Under the pieces are notes generated by a model. The model saw only the letters and a program-made list of their open reading frames with translations. It was not told the DNA's origin and ran no database searches. From Rana temporaria (taxonomy: Eukaryota; Chordata; Amphibia; Anura; Ranidae), in assembly GCF_905171775.1 (NCBI RefSeq), contig NC_053499.1, positions 30,185,026 through 30,249,025 on the forward strand: a stretch of 64,000 nucleotides of DNA, read 5' to 3'. The translations under genes and the position numbers were made by a program. Of this stretch, positions 35,446 through 48,571 are shown piece by piece (the first letter of the stretch is position 1; each line of letters begins with the position of its first letter).

Positions 35446-36745
35446 ACACACACACCTCCAACAGTCTTGTGTACAGAAATCAGGACATGCAAATACATAC
35501 AATTACATAAAAAAAAAAAAAAAGTTTTGCTTCCTTACAAAGATAGCAGACCAAGCGAATACACATTATTAATACACCCAACACAGGAGTATTGTTCTTC
35601 CAAACTCTGACATTTTTCTTGGCTTCCACAGCATATGAGGCTACGCCTCTGGGGCACCTCATGCTCTCCGCGTTTTACTGGGCTCTGTCGCGCTTCAGCT
35701 TTCAGAAAGAAACAGATCTATCTGGAACTCCTGCAGGACAAACCTGAACTATTGAACTGTGGGGCAGCCCTGCCAAAATTCCTACTATTTTTAGCATGAC
35801 TGACTACAAAACCATGGGATTGCCTTTTGGTTAGTAAGTAAATTGCTACCCAACAATGCAAATCAACAGGATTGGAATTTCTAATATCTCTGCACAGGCA
35901 GACGCTGTACGGCAGTCCAAGGCGGCACATACTGGGACAATAAGAACATAACACATTTAAAAAAAGGACAAACTCACTTCTAATGACGTTGGGGGTGTAA
36001 AACCCTCCCCGCCCCCCCCCGCCCCGGTGTGAAATAATTACAGGTCACCACATGGCCTTTGCTCATTAATAGTCCCAGACACGCTGTGCATCAAATGCTC
36101 ACGAGTGACATTTGTCTTATTTATTCCTAAAGGCGTATATGGATCAAAATTCCAGAAAAGCAGGGGGATGGGTGGCTGGTTGTACAGAAGTTGATCTACC
36201 AGCCTCTCTGGTTCTTTTCGGATGATCACTGCCACCAGCTATAGCCAGCAGCACTGATCCGTGTATTTTAGCAGAAGGGAATTCTCCCCACTGTCAGAAC
36301 ACAATAACCCAGCATTAGCGATTCCCCCATCCACATCAAATACGTGAACAGGGGGACTGGGCAATTTTTTTTGTTTAACCAGCTGGTTATTGTATTGCCT
36401 GCCTAAGGACTGAGTGTACTCATGGGAGTAAGAAGTCCTCAATAATAATAATTTGTTTTTTATTTTCCAAATAGGTTCCTTTAAGCTAGTGGATTGTTGG
36501 TTCACTTACTTTTTCCTTTGATTTCCCTTCTTAATGGGTTTTTTCTTTGTCTGAATTTCTCACTTCCTGTTGCTCCTCAGTAAGTTGTTCTGGCTGACTA
36601 ACCCCCAGCCAGATAATGGGGGCAAGCTTACAGAGGAGAAACAGGAAGTGAGAAACTCCATTTAGAAGGTAAAGGTAAGTGAACCAACAATGCACTAGCT
36701 TCAAGGAACCTATTTAGAGAGGAAGTAAAAACCTTTACAACCCCT
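35169..36745. other. Unassigned, with small repeats
   Basis: (AT)n lies at about 35408-35440. 36190-36390 is a copy of the repeat seen at 8110 and 15850. 36530-36660 is a single relative of the 49975 satellite ('cacttcctgttg .. acaggaagtgag'). No exon was recognised. Confidence 0.45.
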
Positions 36746-37672
36746 TTAACTACTTAAGCCACGGACCATTTTGCTGGTCAATGACCAGACCACTTTTCGG
36801 TGATTCGGCACTGCGTCGCTTTAACTGACAATTGCACGGTCATGCAACGTGGCTCCCAAACAGAATTTACGTCCTTTTTTTCCCACAAATAGAGCTTTCT
36901 TTTGGTGGTATTTTATCATCACTGCGGTTTTTATTTTTTGCGCTATAAACAAAAATAGAGAAACAATTTTGAAAAAAATATGTTTTTTTGTTACTTTTTG
37001 CTATAATATCCACCCAAAAAAATATATAAAAAAAAGTTTTTTCCCCAGTTTAGGCAGACATGTATTCTGCTACATATTTTTTGTAAAAAAAATAAATCGC
37101 AATAAGTGTTCGATTGGTTTGCGCAAAAGTTATAGTCTACAAAATAGGGGATAGTTTTATGGCATTTTTATTAATAATTTTTTTTTACTAGTAATTGCAG
37201 CGATCTGCGGTTTTTATCGGTACTGCGACCTTATGGTGGACACATCGGAACACTTGACAATTTTTTTTGGCATTTTTATAGCGATCAGTGCTATAAAAAT
37301 GCATCGATTACTGTAAAAATGTCACTGGCAGGGAAGGGGTTAATTATGTTCCCTATAGTGTGTTCTAACTGAAGGGGGGGGGGACTGACTGGGGGAAATG
37401 ACAGATCGCTGTTCATACATTGTATGAACATACAATCAGTCATTTCTCCCCCTGAAAGAACTGGGAGCCGTACACACACACACACAGCTCCCGGTTCTCA
37501 CTGTCACGAGCGATCGCGGGGGCCCGGCGGTGATCATGCCCGCCGGGCACTCACATCAGCACCAGGAGCGAGCAGGGGGCGCAAAGCAAAATCACGTTAT
37601 ATTACGTGATTTTTGCGCAGCCGAGCCGACCTGCCGCGGTAAAACTGCGGTGGGCGGTCAGCAAGCGGGTTA
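36746..37672 (+). mobile_element. TTAACCACTT-family element, diverged right end
   Basis: TTAACTACTTAAGCCACGG at the left. The family core follows ('ggcactgcgtcgctttaactgacaatt' region and later 'cactggcagggaaggggtta'). The right end near 'agcaagcgggtta' has lost a clean TTAA. It includes the hairpin 'tacattgtatgaaca'. Confidence 0.75.
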
Positions 37673-38317
37673 CATTTACTTGCTTGATGACTTTTTTAAT
37701 CTAGTCTTGCAGGATTAGATGTCTCATGTGATCTCCTTGAACCGTCTCTTGCAGGGGTTGCCAACCTCTTCAAGGGAACAGAATCTTTATTTATTTAGGG
37801 ATAACAAACGCTTTACCAGGAAGAGAAAATCTCCCAACACGATCTGCACTTTCTAAACAGTATATCTGCTGTCTTCAGCTTTATATACACATAAAACTTA
37901 TGTAGGGAGATTTGTTTCATCCCTGTGTATCATCTGAGGCTTCACTTCACTGGGTATATGCGAGTGGTTACATCCACTTTAATACCGAAAACACTTCATG
38001 CTCAATCCAGTCTAATGTAGAAAGGATGTGCGTTATGTTTGACAGGTTTTATGACATGTTTATTAAACCTCAACCGCTGCTCACATTTTATTTTTTGTTA
38101 TTTCGGAGCCCAGAGTGTGGATTTTTAATTACTGTTTAGTCTCAGTGGAGAAATTCTCCCCCCTTGCTTTTACTTTGTGGATGGGTATCATCAGGACAAG
38201 TAGTGAGGAGAACTCCTCAATGGGGACACAAATATCAATAACTCTTGATCAGGTTTTTATTGATCCGCCAGCAATCTGACCTGAATACTGGAAACACTTA
38301 TTTTTATTTATTTAGGT
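37673..38317. other. No feature recognised
   Basis: Unassigned. Confidence 0.4.
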
Positions 38318-38325
38318 ATTTGCAC

Positions 38326-39003
38326 TAGGGTTGTCCCGATACCAAGCATTTGCCTGAGTACTTGTACTCGGGCAAATGCTCCCGATGCTTCACCCGATAC
38401 TTGTACTGTCAGCGGTGATCAGTGCCTGGGGAAGTTACAAGCACTGATCACCACTGATTTTAAAGCAGCTGAAAGCCGCCGTGTATCCCGTGCATGCCGC
38501 TGTGTATCCCGCCGTGTTTCTCTCCCCTTCCGTGCTCCTTACTGTTCCGAATGGACAGAGTCAGTGATTACCGACTCGGTCCATTCACATAACTGAAACA
38601 TTGTAACCTGTGTTTACAAATGTTTCAGTTTATGACTCAGTTTCACTCCATTCATTTTCAGCGCAGCTGACTGATGCTGCTGAGAAAGGGACTGGGGGAA
38701 CATGTGTCCATAGTCCCTTTCCCTGTCCCTGTCTCAAAGGGAAGATGTCAGAGGTCTGTAAAAAAAAAAAAAAAAAAAAAAACACACACACTGACACGGT
38801 CCAACCCCCCCTGCAAAAAAAAAAAAGAAGTACAAAAATTTAAAACAAATTGTTAAAGATAAAAAAAAATAAAACATACCGACACATGTGCCGCTGTCAC
38901 ATGAGATTAAAAAAAAGTATCGGTATTCGGTATTGGCGAGTACTTGAAAAAAAGTATCGGTACTTGTACTCGGTCTTAAAAAAGTGGTATCGGGACAACA
39001 CTA
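38326..39003. mobile_element. hAT-like element TAGGGTTGTCCCGATACCA, perfect 8-bp target duplication
   Basis: ATTTGCAC at 38318-38325 and 39004-39011. The ends TAGGGTTGTCCCGATACCA and 'ggtatcgggacaacacta' are inverted. The interior has 'gtacttgtactcgg' blocks near both ends and no coding frame of note. Confidence 0.92.
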
Positions 39004-39011
39004 ATTTGCAC

Positions 39012-39345
39012 CCACTTCCGAGGAGAGACTCGGCGGGAAACTGCGGGTAGTTCCTCAGCCCCCCCCTGTTGCGTTTTGGTAAACACTCGGCTCCCAGGAC
39101 ACAGCGGGGGACCAGTGAGCATGGGCATGCGCACTACGGAACCAGGCAGTGAAGCCGCAACGCTTCACTTCCTGGTTCCCTCACCGGCGGTGCGAGCAGC
39201 TGAGTGACGAGCGATTGCTTGTCTTCTGCTGCCAACTTTGCTGGACTCCAGGACAGGTAAGTGTCCATGTATTAAGTCAGCAGCTGCAGTATTTGTAGCT
39301 GCTGGCTTTTAATATTTTTTTTTTTACAGTGGAGCTCCGCTTTAA
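39012..39345. repeat. Dispersed repeat, 'cttcacttcctggttccc' family ending in 'ctccgctTTAA'
   Basis: It shares 'ggaaccaggcagtgaagccg', 'cagcagctgcagtatttg' and 'gtggagctccgctTTAA' with 14420, 41040 and 45788-46620. Confidence 0.65.
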
Positions 39346-39575
39346 GACCCCTTTCACACTTGTGTGACTTAGGACTGCAAAGTCACATGACAAGCTGTAC
39401 CCCATCATCTCCAATGAGTACCGTTTATATCTGTGCAAATTCAAAGTAGTCCCTGCACTACTTTGGTCCGACCGATTGCATCTTGAAGTCCATAGACCTC
39501 AAGATTACACAGACATTGATTCAAGTCGCGTAAAAGTCACAGCAAAAGATCGCACAAGTGTGAAAGGGGCCTCAA
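39346..39575. mobile_element. Harbinger-like MITE (CCCCTTTCACACTTGTG)
   Basis: 'gacccctttcacacttgtg' mirrors 'cacaagtgtgaaaggggcc'. The interior has 'gactt/aagtc' blocks. The left TAA is altered. Confidence 0.7.
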
Positions 39576-39869
39576 GCGTACCTGTGCCCAGACTAAGGCA
39601 TTTGCATATTCTGAACAAGCATTAAAAGCAAAAAAACTGATGTTTTTAAACATCGGTTACTAGCTGTCAAGTTCCAGCGTTTAGAAGAGGTTTTCACACA
39701 TCTTGTGTACATGAAGCCTAAAAACAAGCCCTAATTAACTTCTGCAGCTAAATGCATTGTGGAGAAATTAATCCTCATAGTTCAGAAGCTCCGACATCTC
39801 AGCTTTTTCAATGGAGAACAGAACTTTTCAGCCCTCCAATATAAAATTTCGAAGCCGTTAGAAACCAAC

Positions 39870-40139
39870 TAAGGCTTCTTTCACACTTTTGCAACCTGAA
39901 AGTCAAGCGACTTGGTTGTGATTTTGCCTGACTTGAAGCAATGGCTGTGTAATCTTGAGGTTAAAGGACCGCAAGTCGCATCAAAGTCGGACAAAAGTAG
40001 TGCAGGGACTACTTTGAAGTCACTGGTCTTGAAGTTTCATAGATATGAATGGTACTCATTGGAAATCATGGGCTATGACGTGTGCGTTTTTGCAGTCCCA
40101 AGTGGCAGGACAAGTCGCACTAGTGTGAAAGGGGCCTAA
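39870..40139. mobile_element. Harbinger-like MITE, TAA duplication
   Basis: TAA at 39870-39872 and 40137-40139. The ends are 'ggcttctttcacac' and 'gtgtgaaaggggcc'. Confidence 0.75.
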
Positions 40140-41039
40140 AGACGAATGCACTGTGCGTTTTGCATTTACATTCACCCAGGAGGCACAGGCGCACATCTTC
40201 AGGCGGCCATTTTGCCAAAAAGTAGACATTTCAGCAGTGCGCCAGTAGTGTTACCTGTAGAAAGCTGTAGAATGAGATGTTCAGCTTTTTTTAAGCCTTT
40301 TTGTAGCAAACCTATAATCCCACAAAAGCTTATGGCTCAAAAACACTCAAATGCTGAATAGCCGCATTTTTACAGCTGCCTTCTTTAGTTCCCCCAGCTA
40401 AACACACTGATAACATCATAGGTGTGCATGGACAAACAGGATAACATGCTGGGGAGTTTACTGGCCGCAGAGGAAAAAAAACGCCTGAAGCCAAAAACAG
40501 CAGCTGAAAAAACGTCCAGTGTGCACAAGGCCTAAAACTTTGTTTGCAATCACTCTGTATCCTGCAGCTGTTGAGATAAGAAAGCAGTCCACAAAGGGAT
40601 AACATAGCTGGCCAAAGATCGAGTGATTATCTTTCCTGCACCACTCTACCCCCCCCCCCCCCCCCATATACACAGTTAGGGGCTGCTGGGAGAACACAAA
40701 ATGATTATCGCTAGCGGCTAGTCGCTGGCAATAGTCGCATGAAAAAAATCCAACATGCTGGTTGTACCCAAGTTGATTGATCAACTTGGGTACAAACCAG
40801 CCTGCACATGGTTCAGCAGGGACCAGACGAGATTCGAACCGCCTATAACCGGCATAAAGTGGTTGTAAAGTCAGAAGGTTTTTTTATCTTAATGCATTCT
40901 ATGCATCGTTTCCCCATAGCAAGCTGCTTGCTGTGAGGGCACCCAACAGGAGGGAGGGGCCAGGAGCACCGAAGAGAGACCCAAGAGGAGGAGGATCTGA
41001 GCTGCTCTGTGCTAAAACATTACACAGAGCAAGTATAAT
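40140..41039. other. Unassigned, with a dispersed repeat copy
   Basis: 40640-40850 is another copy of the repeat at 8110/15850/36190, with 'acccaagttgattgatcaacttgggt' as a perfect hairpin. A poly-C run sits near 40650-40664. Confidence 0.45.
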
Positions 41040-41415
41040 ATGTTTAGTATTTCAGGGGGAGGGGGTGCAGATACCTGTATAATACAGGTATTTGCACGCA
41101 CTTCTAGGTATAGACTCCCGTGGGAGTCACGCCCCTTCCCATCCCCCCCGCTGTCTTCTGGGAAACACACTGGTCCCAGGAGACAGCGGGGACGAGTTAG
41201 GACACGCCACGCGACTTGCGCAGTAGGGAACCGGGCAGTGAAGCCGCAACGTTTCACTTCCCGATTCCCTAACCGAGGATGGCGGCGGGTGCAGCTGAGG
41301 GACGACATTGCGGGCACACTGGACAGGTAAGTGTACATTTTTTAAAAGTCAGCAGCTGCAGTATTTGTAGCTGCTGGATTTTTAAAAACATTTGGCGGAA
41401 CCTCCGCTTTAATTA
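41040..41415. repeat. Dispersed repeat, 'cttcacttcc' family ending in 'ctccgctTTAA'
   Basis: Same family as 14420 and 39012: 'gtgcagatacctgtataatacaggtatttgca', 'ggaaccgggcagtgaagcc', 'cagcagctgcagtatttg'. Confidence 0.65.
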
Positions 41416-42313
41416 AGCTTTGACAATAAAACCTGGAAGCCGATTGGTTTCTATACAGCGCTGCACCAGATTGTACACGCTCCAATTTTAGTAAATTCCG
41501 CCACCATGTCAAGAAAATAAATAAGTGCTGTAGGTGATGATCAAGCAGTATGGTGTTAGTAATGGTACAATAATAGAAGATACCAAAGTTGTCAACAGCC
41601 AGTGAAGACAAGTGTAACAAAATGACAATAGGGATAGTAAATATGGAAACAATTTAACTGTATTTGTCACCCTCAAAAAAATTCAGAGAATGCTACGGAT
41701 CAATTCCAGGCAACAACTGATAACAATCCATGAGTAACTAATGCTGTCCATCAAACACTGCAATGTCCCTACAATCAGGAAGTTCAGCGTTTCATTTAAT
41801 CTGAATTGTATGCAATGTCTAGCAACCAGAATCCAGAGAGAAACTCACAGGGGCATCTAGAGGGTATGTTCTGAGACCCGAGATCCATAACATCCTCTTT
41901 TTGTCACCCATAATACTAAAACTTCTAGTATGAATCCGATTGGTGGACATGAAATACTCAGTAGCACTGTCTTTTCCTTTTTTTTTTTTACAATTTTGTA
42001 TGCAGCAAAGATCTGCAGTGGGTGTGTTTGGGAATATTTTACCTGCACCACAAGCAGGGGTTCACAGGTCACAGACATGTGCTGTTGCATAGGAGATAAA
42101 TTCAAATGTTAATTGCGACAATTTCAAGAAAGTTAAGAGGGGGGGAAGAAACAACGTAATGAGTTGTAAGAAGATATTGCATTGCCCCAACACAACCAGT
42201 CCTAAAAAAAAAAAAAAAAAAAAAAATACAAAAGACATTCAGTAAATTTAGATCATGAACAAAGACTATTGAAATTAAAGTAGAGGTAAAACCAACACTT
42301 TTTTTGTATCGTG
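41416..42313. other. No feature recognised
   Basis: Includes a poly-A run at about 42206-42226. Otherwise unassigned. Confidence 0.4.
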
Positions 42314-42624
42314 TAAGGGCCTTTCACACGAATGTGTGCATGTACGGGCTACGTTTTTCTCAGCAGGTATAGCCCCGGCGATCCCTGCTGACCTGTCAGA
42401 GCGCCACTCTCCTTTATGGGGGGGGGGGGGGGGACATCAGACGAAGACGAATCGTAGAGTCCGTTTAGATCCGATCCGCCAGACGGATGGAAAATAGGGT
42501 TTCCATCCGTCACACTTTGGTGGATCGGAGCGGGTGTCAGCATTGACATCCGTCGCTCCATAGAGGTGCACAGAGCATCCATTCAGGTTTGCCTAGATGG
42601 TCCGCCCATGTGAAAGGGGCCTAA
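42314..42624. mobile_element. Harbinger-like MITE (GGGCCTTTCACAC), TAA duplication
   Basis: TAA at 42314-42316 and 42622-42624. The ends are GGGCCTTTCACAC and 'atgtgaaaggggcc'. A poly-G run lies near 42419-42433. Confidence 0.75.
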
Positions 42625-42629
42625 GTGAG

Positions 42630-43904
<1,275 letters not shown>

Positions 43905-44150
43905 GGTTCACACGGTGAGGCCCCAAGTCACATGACATGTCAAATCCAATGTTTCCCTATGACAGCCATCTTAACTGACAGTAAACAAGTCGCTCCGACT
44001 TTAGAAAAAGTTCCTGCACTACTTTGGTCTGACTTGTGTGCGATTTCAGCACTTGTACAGGCTCCTAAATAGCATCCAAGCTGGAAGGAAGTTGCAGGCA
44101 AAGTCTTACGACTTTCCTGTTGCAGCAGTGTGAACGGAGCCTTAGAGCCA
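43905..44150. mobile_element. Harbinger-like MITE (GGCTCGGTTCACAC)
   Basis: 'ggctcggttcacac' mirrors 'gtgtgaacggagcc'. The interior has 'gacttgg/ccaagtc'-type blocks. Confidence 0.65.
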
Positions 44151-44794
44151 TGTGTGTTCAGTATGTCCTCCCACATTCCGGGGACATGTCCCTGAACACA
44201 TACAGCCCTTGAGGCTTCACGTTTTGCAAAAGCGACAATCTTTGTGCACGTTTAGCAGGAGGGGGGGGGGGGTTCACACTGAATGCAACTTTCAAATTGT
44301 GCTACTTCGATTTCAAAGCCGCAGGTTAGAGCGATTTCAGGTGCGACTTACCCGACATCTGCACAACTTCATGCACAGATGTCTGTGTAAGTCACAACTG
44401 AAATCGCACAAAAATAGTGCAGGAAGCTTTTTTCCCCCCAAATCAGTCCGGTGCCACAAAGTCAGCTTTGCATTGATTCAAACGGTTCTATTGCCAACCA
44501 CGTGTTGCATTTGCGGTGACATTCATTGTTAATGGCACCTCAAGAAGATGAGCAGAAAAACATGCAGCAACAGAAAATGCGCAGGGCTCAACGCAGCAAA
44601 AAGCAACTTGAGCTACTTTGCTGCATATAGAGCAACACATTAAAAATGACTGGCCTGTCCTATGCAAGGCATGTAAAAAATGCTAAGTGTGAATGAGGAC
44701 TGAAGAAGGGAGAGCAGCCAGCCGCAGCGTATTCATTGGGACAGAAAGCGAGGGGAATATCCAAAGTTGTCACCAAAACAGGAAGAGAGGAAAT
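44151..44794. other. Half-elements and unassigned DNA
   Basis: 'ggttcacactgaatgcaac' near 44271 resembles a Harbinger-like left end without a clear partner. The rest is unassigned. Confidence 0.4.
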
Positions 44795-44960
44795 GCCTGT
44801 GTGGGTTTCCTCCCGTCTCCTCCCACATGCTGGTAGGTTAGTTGGCTCCTGACTAAACTGGCCCCCTAGTACGTGTGTGTATGAATGCGAGATGGGGGAC
44901 CTTGGACTGTACAATATAGGGCTGCGCAAATACTATATAAATATTTGTAATAAACCCTCC
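44795..44960 (+). repeat. Short interspersed repeat ('tttcctcc..catgctggtaggttagttggctcctg')
   Basis: It resembles a conserved vertebrate dispersed repeat ('catgctggtaggttagttgg', 'gagatgggggaccttggact'). Its exact class is uncertain. Confidence 0.55.
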
Positions 44961-45170
44961 AATGGGGACACTCGTTCCAGTGACAACTGTCTAAAGCCCC
45001 ATTTACACCTGAGTACAGCAGGAACATGCGCTCCCTTTTGCATGTTTTTAACGTGTGTCACGCCTAGGGCAGCCCATTCATTCCGCTACATGCCCCAAAG
45101 TAGCTCCAGGACCTTTTCTGTGCATTGGGTCCGTTTTGTCTCGCATCTGCTACCCGCTCTTAGGGTGTCA

Positions 45171-45791
45171 TTAAAGCGGAGCTCCACCCTAATTTCGAGA
45201 TTACATTAATAGTACAGCCGATATTAAAAATGATTGAAATGATTGTTTATATATTTCAGAAGTGTACAGTACCTTTACTGTCCAGATGCTTCCGGTCAGC
45301 ACTAATGCAGGTTTTCTGCAGGCATGAGGTCACTTCCTCTTCCCCGCAGTGTGCTTATGGGACCTTCTCTCCTAGCTCCCTGTTTAGAGCCGTTTTCTCA
45401 AATATCGCGCTACTTCTCTAACAGGAAGTGACGCGCGACACAAATGAAGGGCGGGCGTTCCGGTCTAGTGTTGTGAGGCTGTGTTTGAGGAGGCTGTGTC
45501 ACAACGGGCGTTAACTTTTAATTCCTACGCAAGCCGCTACTCCGCCGTTGCTAGTGCACATGCGCGAGATCGAGCGGCCACCGGAACAAGGAAGTGCCTG
45601 CTTGTGGGCTTATGCCCACAGTTAAAATGGCAACGAAACAGAACGCACAATATAAGTATATATTGCACAAAGAATGACAGCGCAGTGGCCGTGGGACAGC
45701 AAAAACGTGAGATTAGAAAATCAGTGCCATTAACCATTTAAATAGCCTAAACAAAAAAAAAAAGTTTTTTTGCGTGGGAGATGCGCTTTAA
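45171..45791. mobile_element. TTAA-bounded MITE (AAGCGGAGCTCCACCC)
   Basis: TTAA at 45171-45174 and 45788-45791. The left end 'agcggagctccaccctaa' and right end 'gggagatgcgct' are weakly inverted. The right TTAA is shared with the next element. Confidence 0.6.
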
Positions 45792-46620
45792 AGCGCAACT
45801 TCACCCAAAAGGGAACCGCCGCTTGTTTTCACCGAAAGGTGGCACTTTTTTTTGGGGGGGGGGTACCTGGTTTTGACAGGTACCCGTTCCCCTATCCTGG
45901 TAAGATCGCCCATCTACATTTCTGCCCCCCCACACTGCCTTCTGGGACACACACAGGTCCCAGAAGATGGTGGGGCCATTCAGAAAGTGCAGCATGACTC
46001 GCACAGACGCGGTAAGAAACCGCCTGAAGGTTTCCCTTACTTACAATATTGGCGCCTACACCCGAAGCCAAGCGACGAATCGGCTCGGGGTGCCGACATT
46101 GCGGGATTCCAGGAAAGTAAGTGTCCTTGTATTAAAGTCAGCAGCTACCGTATTTGTAGCAGCGGATATATAATATACCGTATTTATCGGCGTATAACAC
46201 GCACATTAACTTTAAGAAAGAAGTTTCAGGAAAAAAACTGGAGCTCCTCTTTAAAGCAGAACTTTTCCCCAAAGAAGAAGTTGCGCTCTTCCTTTACATT
46301 TGACACATAGATTCTTGGTTGAGCGGTGGGTGTCTGATTTTGACAGCTACCCGCTCCCCCACTTCCAATCAGATCACCGCAACAATCTGTGCAAATGTTG
46401 CCCCCCCCAGCTGCCTTCTGGTACACATCACAGATCCCAGAAGACTGTGGGATCAATTACAAAGCTCAGTGCTGCTTCCCAAGGTGGTGGTGCCGGCGCC
46501 TGAACCCCATTGAAGAATCGGCTTGAGTGAGGACACCGTTGGATCCCTGGACAGGCAAGTATCCTTTTATTAAAAGTGATACAAAAGTCTTATTTATTAT
46601 TTTTAAACACACAAAAAAAA
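45788..46620. mobile_element. Two abutting TTAA-bounded elements of the 'cttcac' family
   Basis: TTAA junctions lie at 45788-45791 and 46251-46254. Each half begins 'aagcgcaacttcaccc' or 'aagcagaacttttcccc' and contains 'gacaggtacccg'-like and 'cttctgggacacacacaggtcccagaag' or a diverged form of it. Thus 45171-46620 is a head-to-tail run of three elements sharing TTAA junctions. Confidence 0.55.
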
Positions 46621-46821
46621 AAAAGTATGTTATACTTGACTGCTCTGATCCTCCTCTTCTCAGGTCCCCCGCCAGCGTGCCTGGCCCCTCCCTCCCGTCA
46701 AGGAGCTTTGTGTGCTCATTCAGCCGCGACTCGGAGCCGCGACTCGGCCCCGCCCCTCACTTCTCATTGGCTCACTGATTTCGACTGACAGCAGCGGGAG
46801 CCAATGGCAACCGCTGTTGTG

Positions 46822-47026
46822 TAGGGATGAGCTCCGGCGTGTTCGCAGTCTACGTGCAGAGCCCGCCAGGAAGTCGGCACTAATCACAGGCAGGGAGACA
46901 TTGTCCTGATGCTCGGCTGCAGAGATCGGGAAATGTCTCCCTGCATGTGGTTAGCACAGCACCGTGCCGACTTCCTGGTGGGCTCTGCACGTGGACTGTG
47001 TGCGAACACGCCGGAGCTCATCCCTA
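46822..47026. mobile_element. hAT-like MITE with ~60-bp inverted ends and perfect 8-bp target duplication
   Basis: CTGTTGTG at 46814-46821 and 47027-47034. The ends TAGGGATGAGCTCCGGCG and CGCCGGAGCTCATCCCTA are perfect inverted repeats, continuing through 'tgttcgca' and 'tgcgaaca', then 'gaagtcggcac' and 'gtgccgacttc'. Confidence 0.93.
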
Positions 47027-47528
47027 CTGTTGTGTCTCAACCAATCAGGAGGGAGAATCCCCGAAAACAGCCGAGGCTCTCTTGCTCCATCACTTGATCG
47101 AAAAGGGGGCTAAGGCAAGTATGGGGGGGGGGGGGGGGGGGGAGATGAGAAGGGGAGCTGCACGTAAGGTTTTTATCTTCATGCATAAAGATAAAAAGCC
47201 TTCTGCCTGCCTTTACAAGTGAGCTGCTGACTTTTATATTTGGGGGTGGGGGGTTAGCTTGGAGCATCACTTCAACAAATAAAGGGGAGTTCCAGCTAAT
47301 ATTTGTTTATTAAAAGTCAGCAGCTACAAAAAGTGTAGCTGCTGGCTTTTAATAAACAGACACTTACCTGCTCCACGACTCCAGCGACGCGCCGGGGCTC
47401 CGCTCCTCAACCCCCTCCCCCGCATGCTCGCTGCGCTGTTTGATTGGACAGGCGATCGCCTAGGACCTGTCACGTGTCCTAGGCGATCGCCTACAGGGAG
47501 GGGCTGTGAAAAGGCGATTAAGCTTAAT

Positions 47529-48300
47529 CGTAAGAATAAGCTGCTTACCAAACGGCAAGCCTTTATTGCAATTGGCTATAGCCCAGCCACGGCCTTTCAA
47601 TCCTCTGGATACTCAGGGTGGAACACTTATGTTAAGCAGCGAGATCCAAGCCTCAGCAATAGGATGGAAAGGAGTTGCAGTTCACTCTCAATAACCCCCT
47701 CAATAGACAGCAGCAATCAAGCGGTCCAGACACATACACCGGAAGATAAAGAAGGGGCACAATAGCGTGATACCGCAGGATAAAATATATTTAATAAAAG
47801 TAGTGTACTTACATTAGTACGAGTAAAAACAGCGTGTGACAACAAACAGTAAAGCCGGCCGGCTTGAGGAGCCCTCCTCCTTGGCGTGGTGACGTCACTG
47901 ACGCAGCCTCCCAAGAGGGAGGCTGCGTCAGTGACGTCACCACGCCAAGGAGGAGGGCTCCTCAAGCCGGCCGGCTTTACTGTTTGTTGTCACACGCTGT
48001 TTTTACTCGTACTAATGTAAGTACACTACTTTTATTAAATATATTTTATCCTGCGGTATCACGCTATTGTGCCCCTTCTTTATCTTCCGGTGTATGTGTC
48101 TGGACCGCTTGATTGCTGCTGTCTATTGAGGGGGTTATTGAGAGTGAACTGCAACTCCTTTCCATCCTATTGCTGAGGCTTGGATCTCGCTGCTTAACAT
48201 AAGTGTTCCACCCTGAGTATCCAGAGGATTGAAAGGCCGTGGCTGGGCTATAGCCAATTGCAATAAAGGCTTGCCGTTTGGTAAGCAGCTTATTCTTACG
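47529..48300. repeat. 772-bp near-perfect palindrome
   Basis: Two arms of 386 bp mirror each other about 47914.5. The centre is 'cctccc-aaga-gggagg' next to 'gctgcgtcagtgacgtcacc'-type sequence. The two arms translate to almost identical peptides on opposite strands, so divergence between arms is very low. Confidence 0.95.
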
Positions 48301-48571
48301 GTGGAGGATTTGCACCAAATGCATGCATGTCACCTGGGTGTTCGAAGTTTGACTAAATTTAAGAACCTAGTGTCATTCATCAAGCAAACCAAAGGCTCCA
48401 TCTGATGTTATTGCCTACAGGGGGATTTCACCAATTTTCATTCATTGACTGACATTGTTTTTGAATTTATTAGAGTGGCGCGGCTTTTTTATACTATATA
48501 TTGCCTTGTTTTTCCAACGTCAGCTGCTGCCTATAGACTCTGTGGTGGAAGCGCGGTTTTTTGTTTTTCCA
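47531..48571 (+). mobile_element. 1,041-bp foldback insertion with 15-bp target duplication, possibly Penelope-like
   Basis: GATTAAGCTTAATCG occurs at 47516-47530 and again at 48572-48586. The insert is the palindrome plus a single-copy tail of about 270 bp (48301-48571). A 15-bp duplication is typical of target-primed retrotransposition rather than of hAT or TTAA elements. 'gcaataaaggct' near 48262 resembles 'caataaaggct' in the insert at 53169-53325. Inverted long repeats are known from Penelope-like elements, but no coding part is present, so the class is an inference. Confidence 0.6.

Noticed and set aside
44795..44960. Coding exon suggested by conserved-looking text
   Set aside because: It matches a dispersed vertebrate repeat pattern rather than a protein.
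47717..48333. Pairs of near-identical 82-113 codon frames on opposite strands
   Set aside because: They are mirror images from the 772-bp palindrome, with no domain, and are not duplicated genes.
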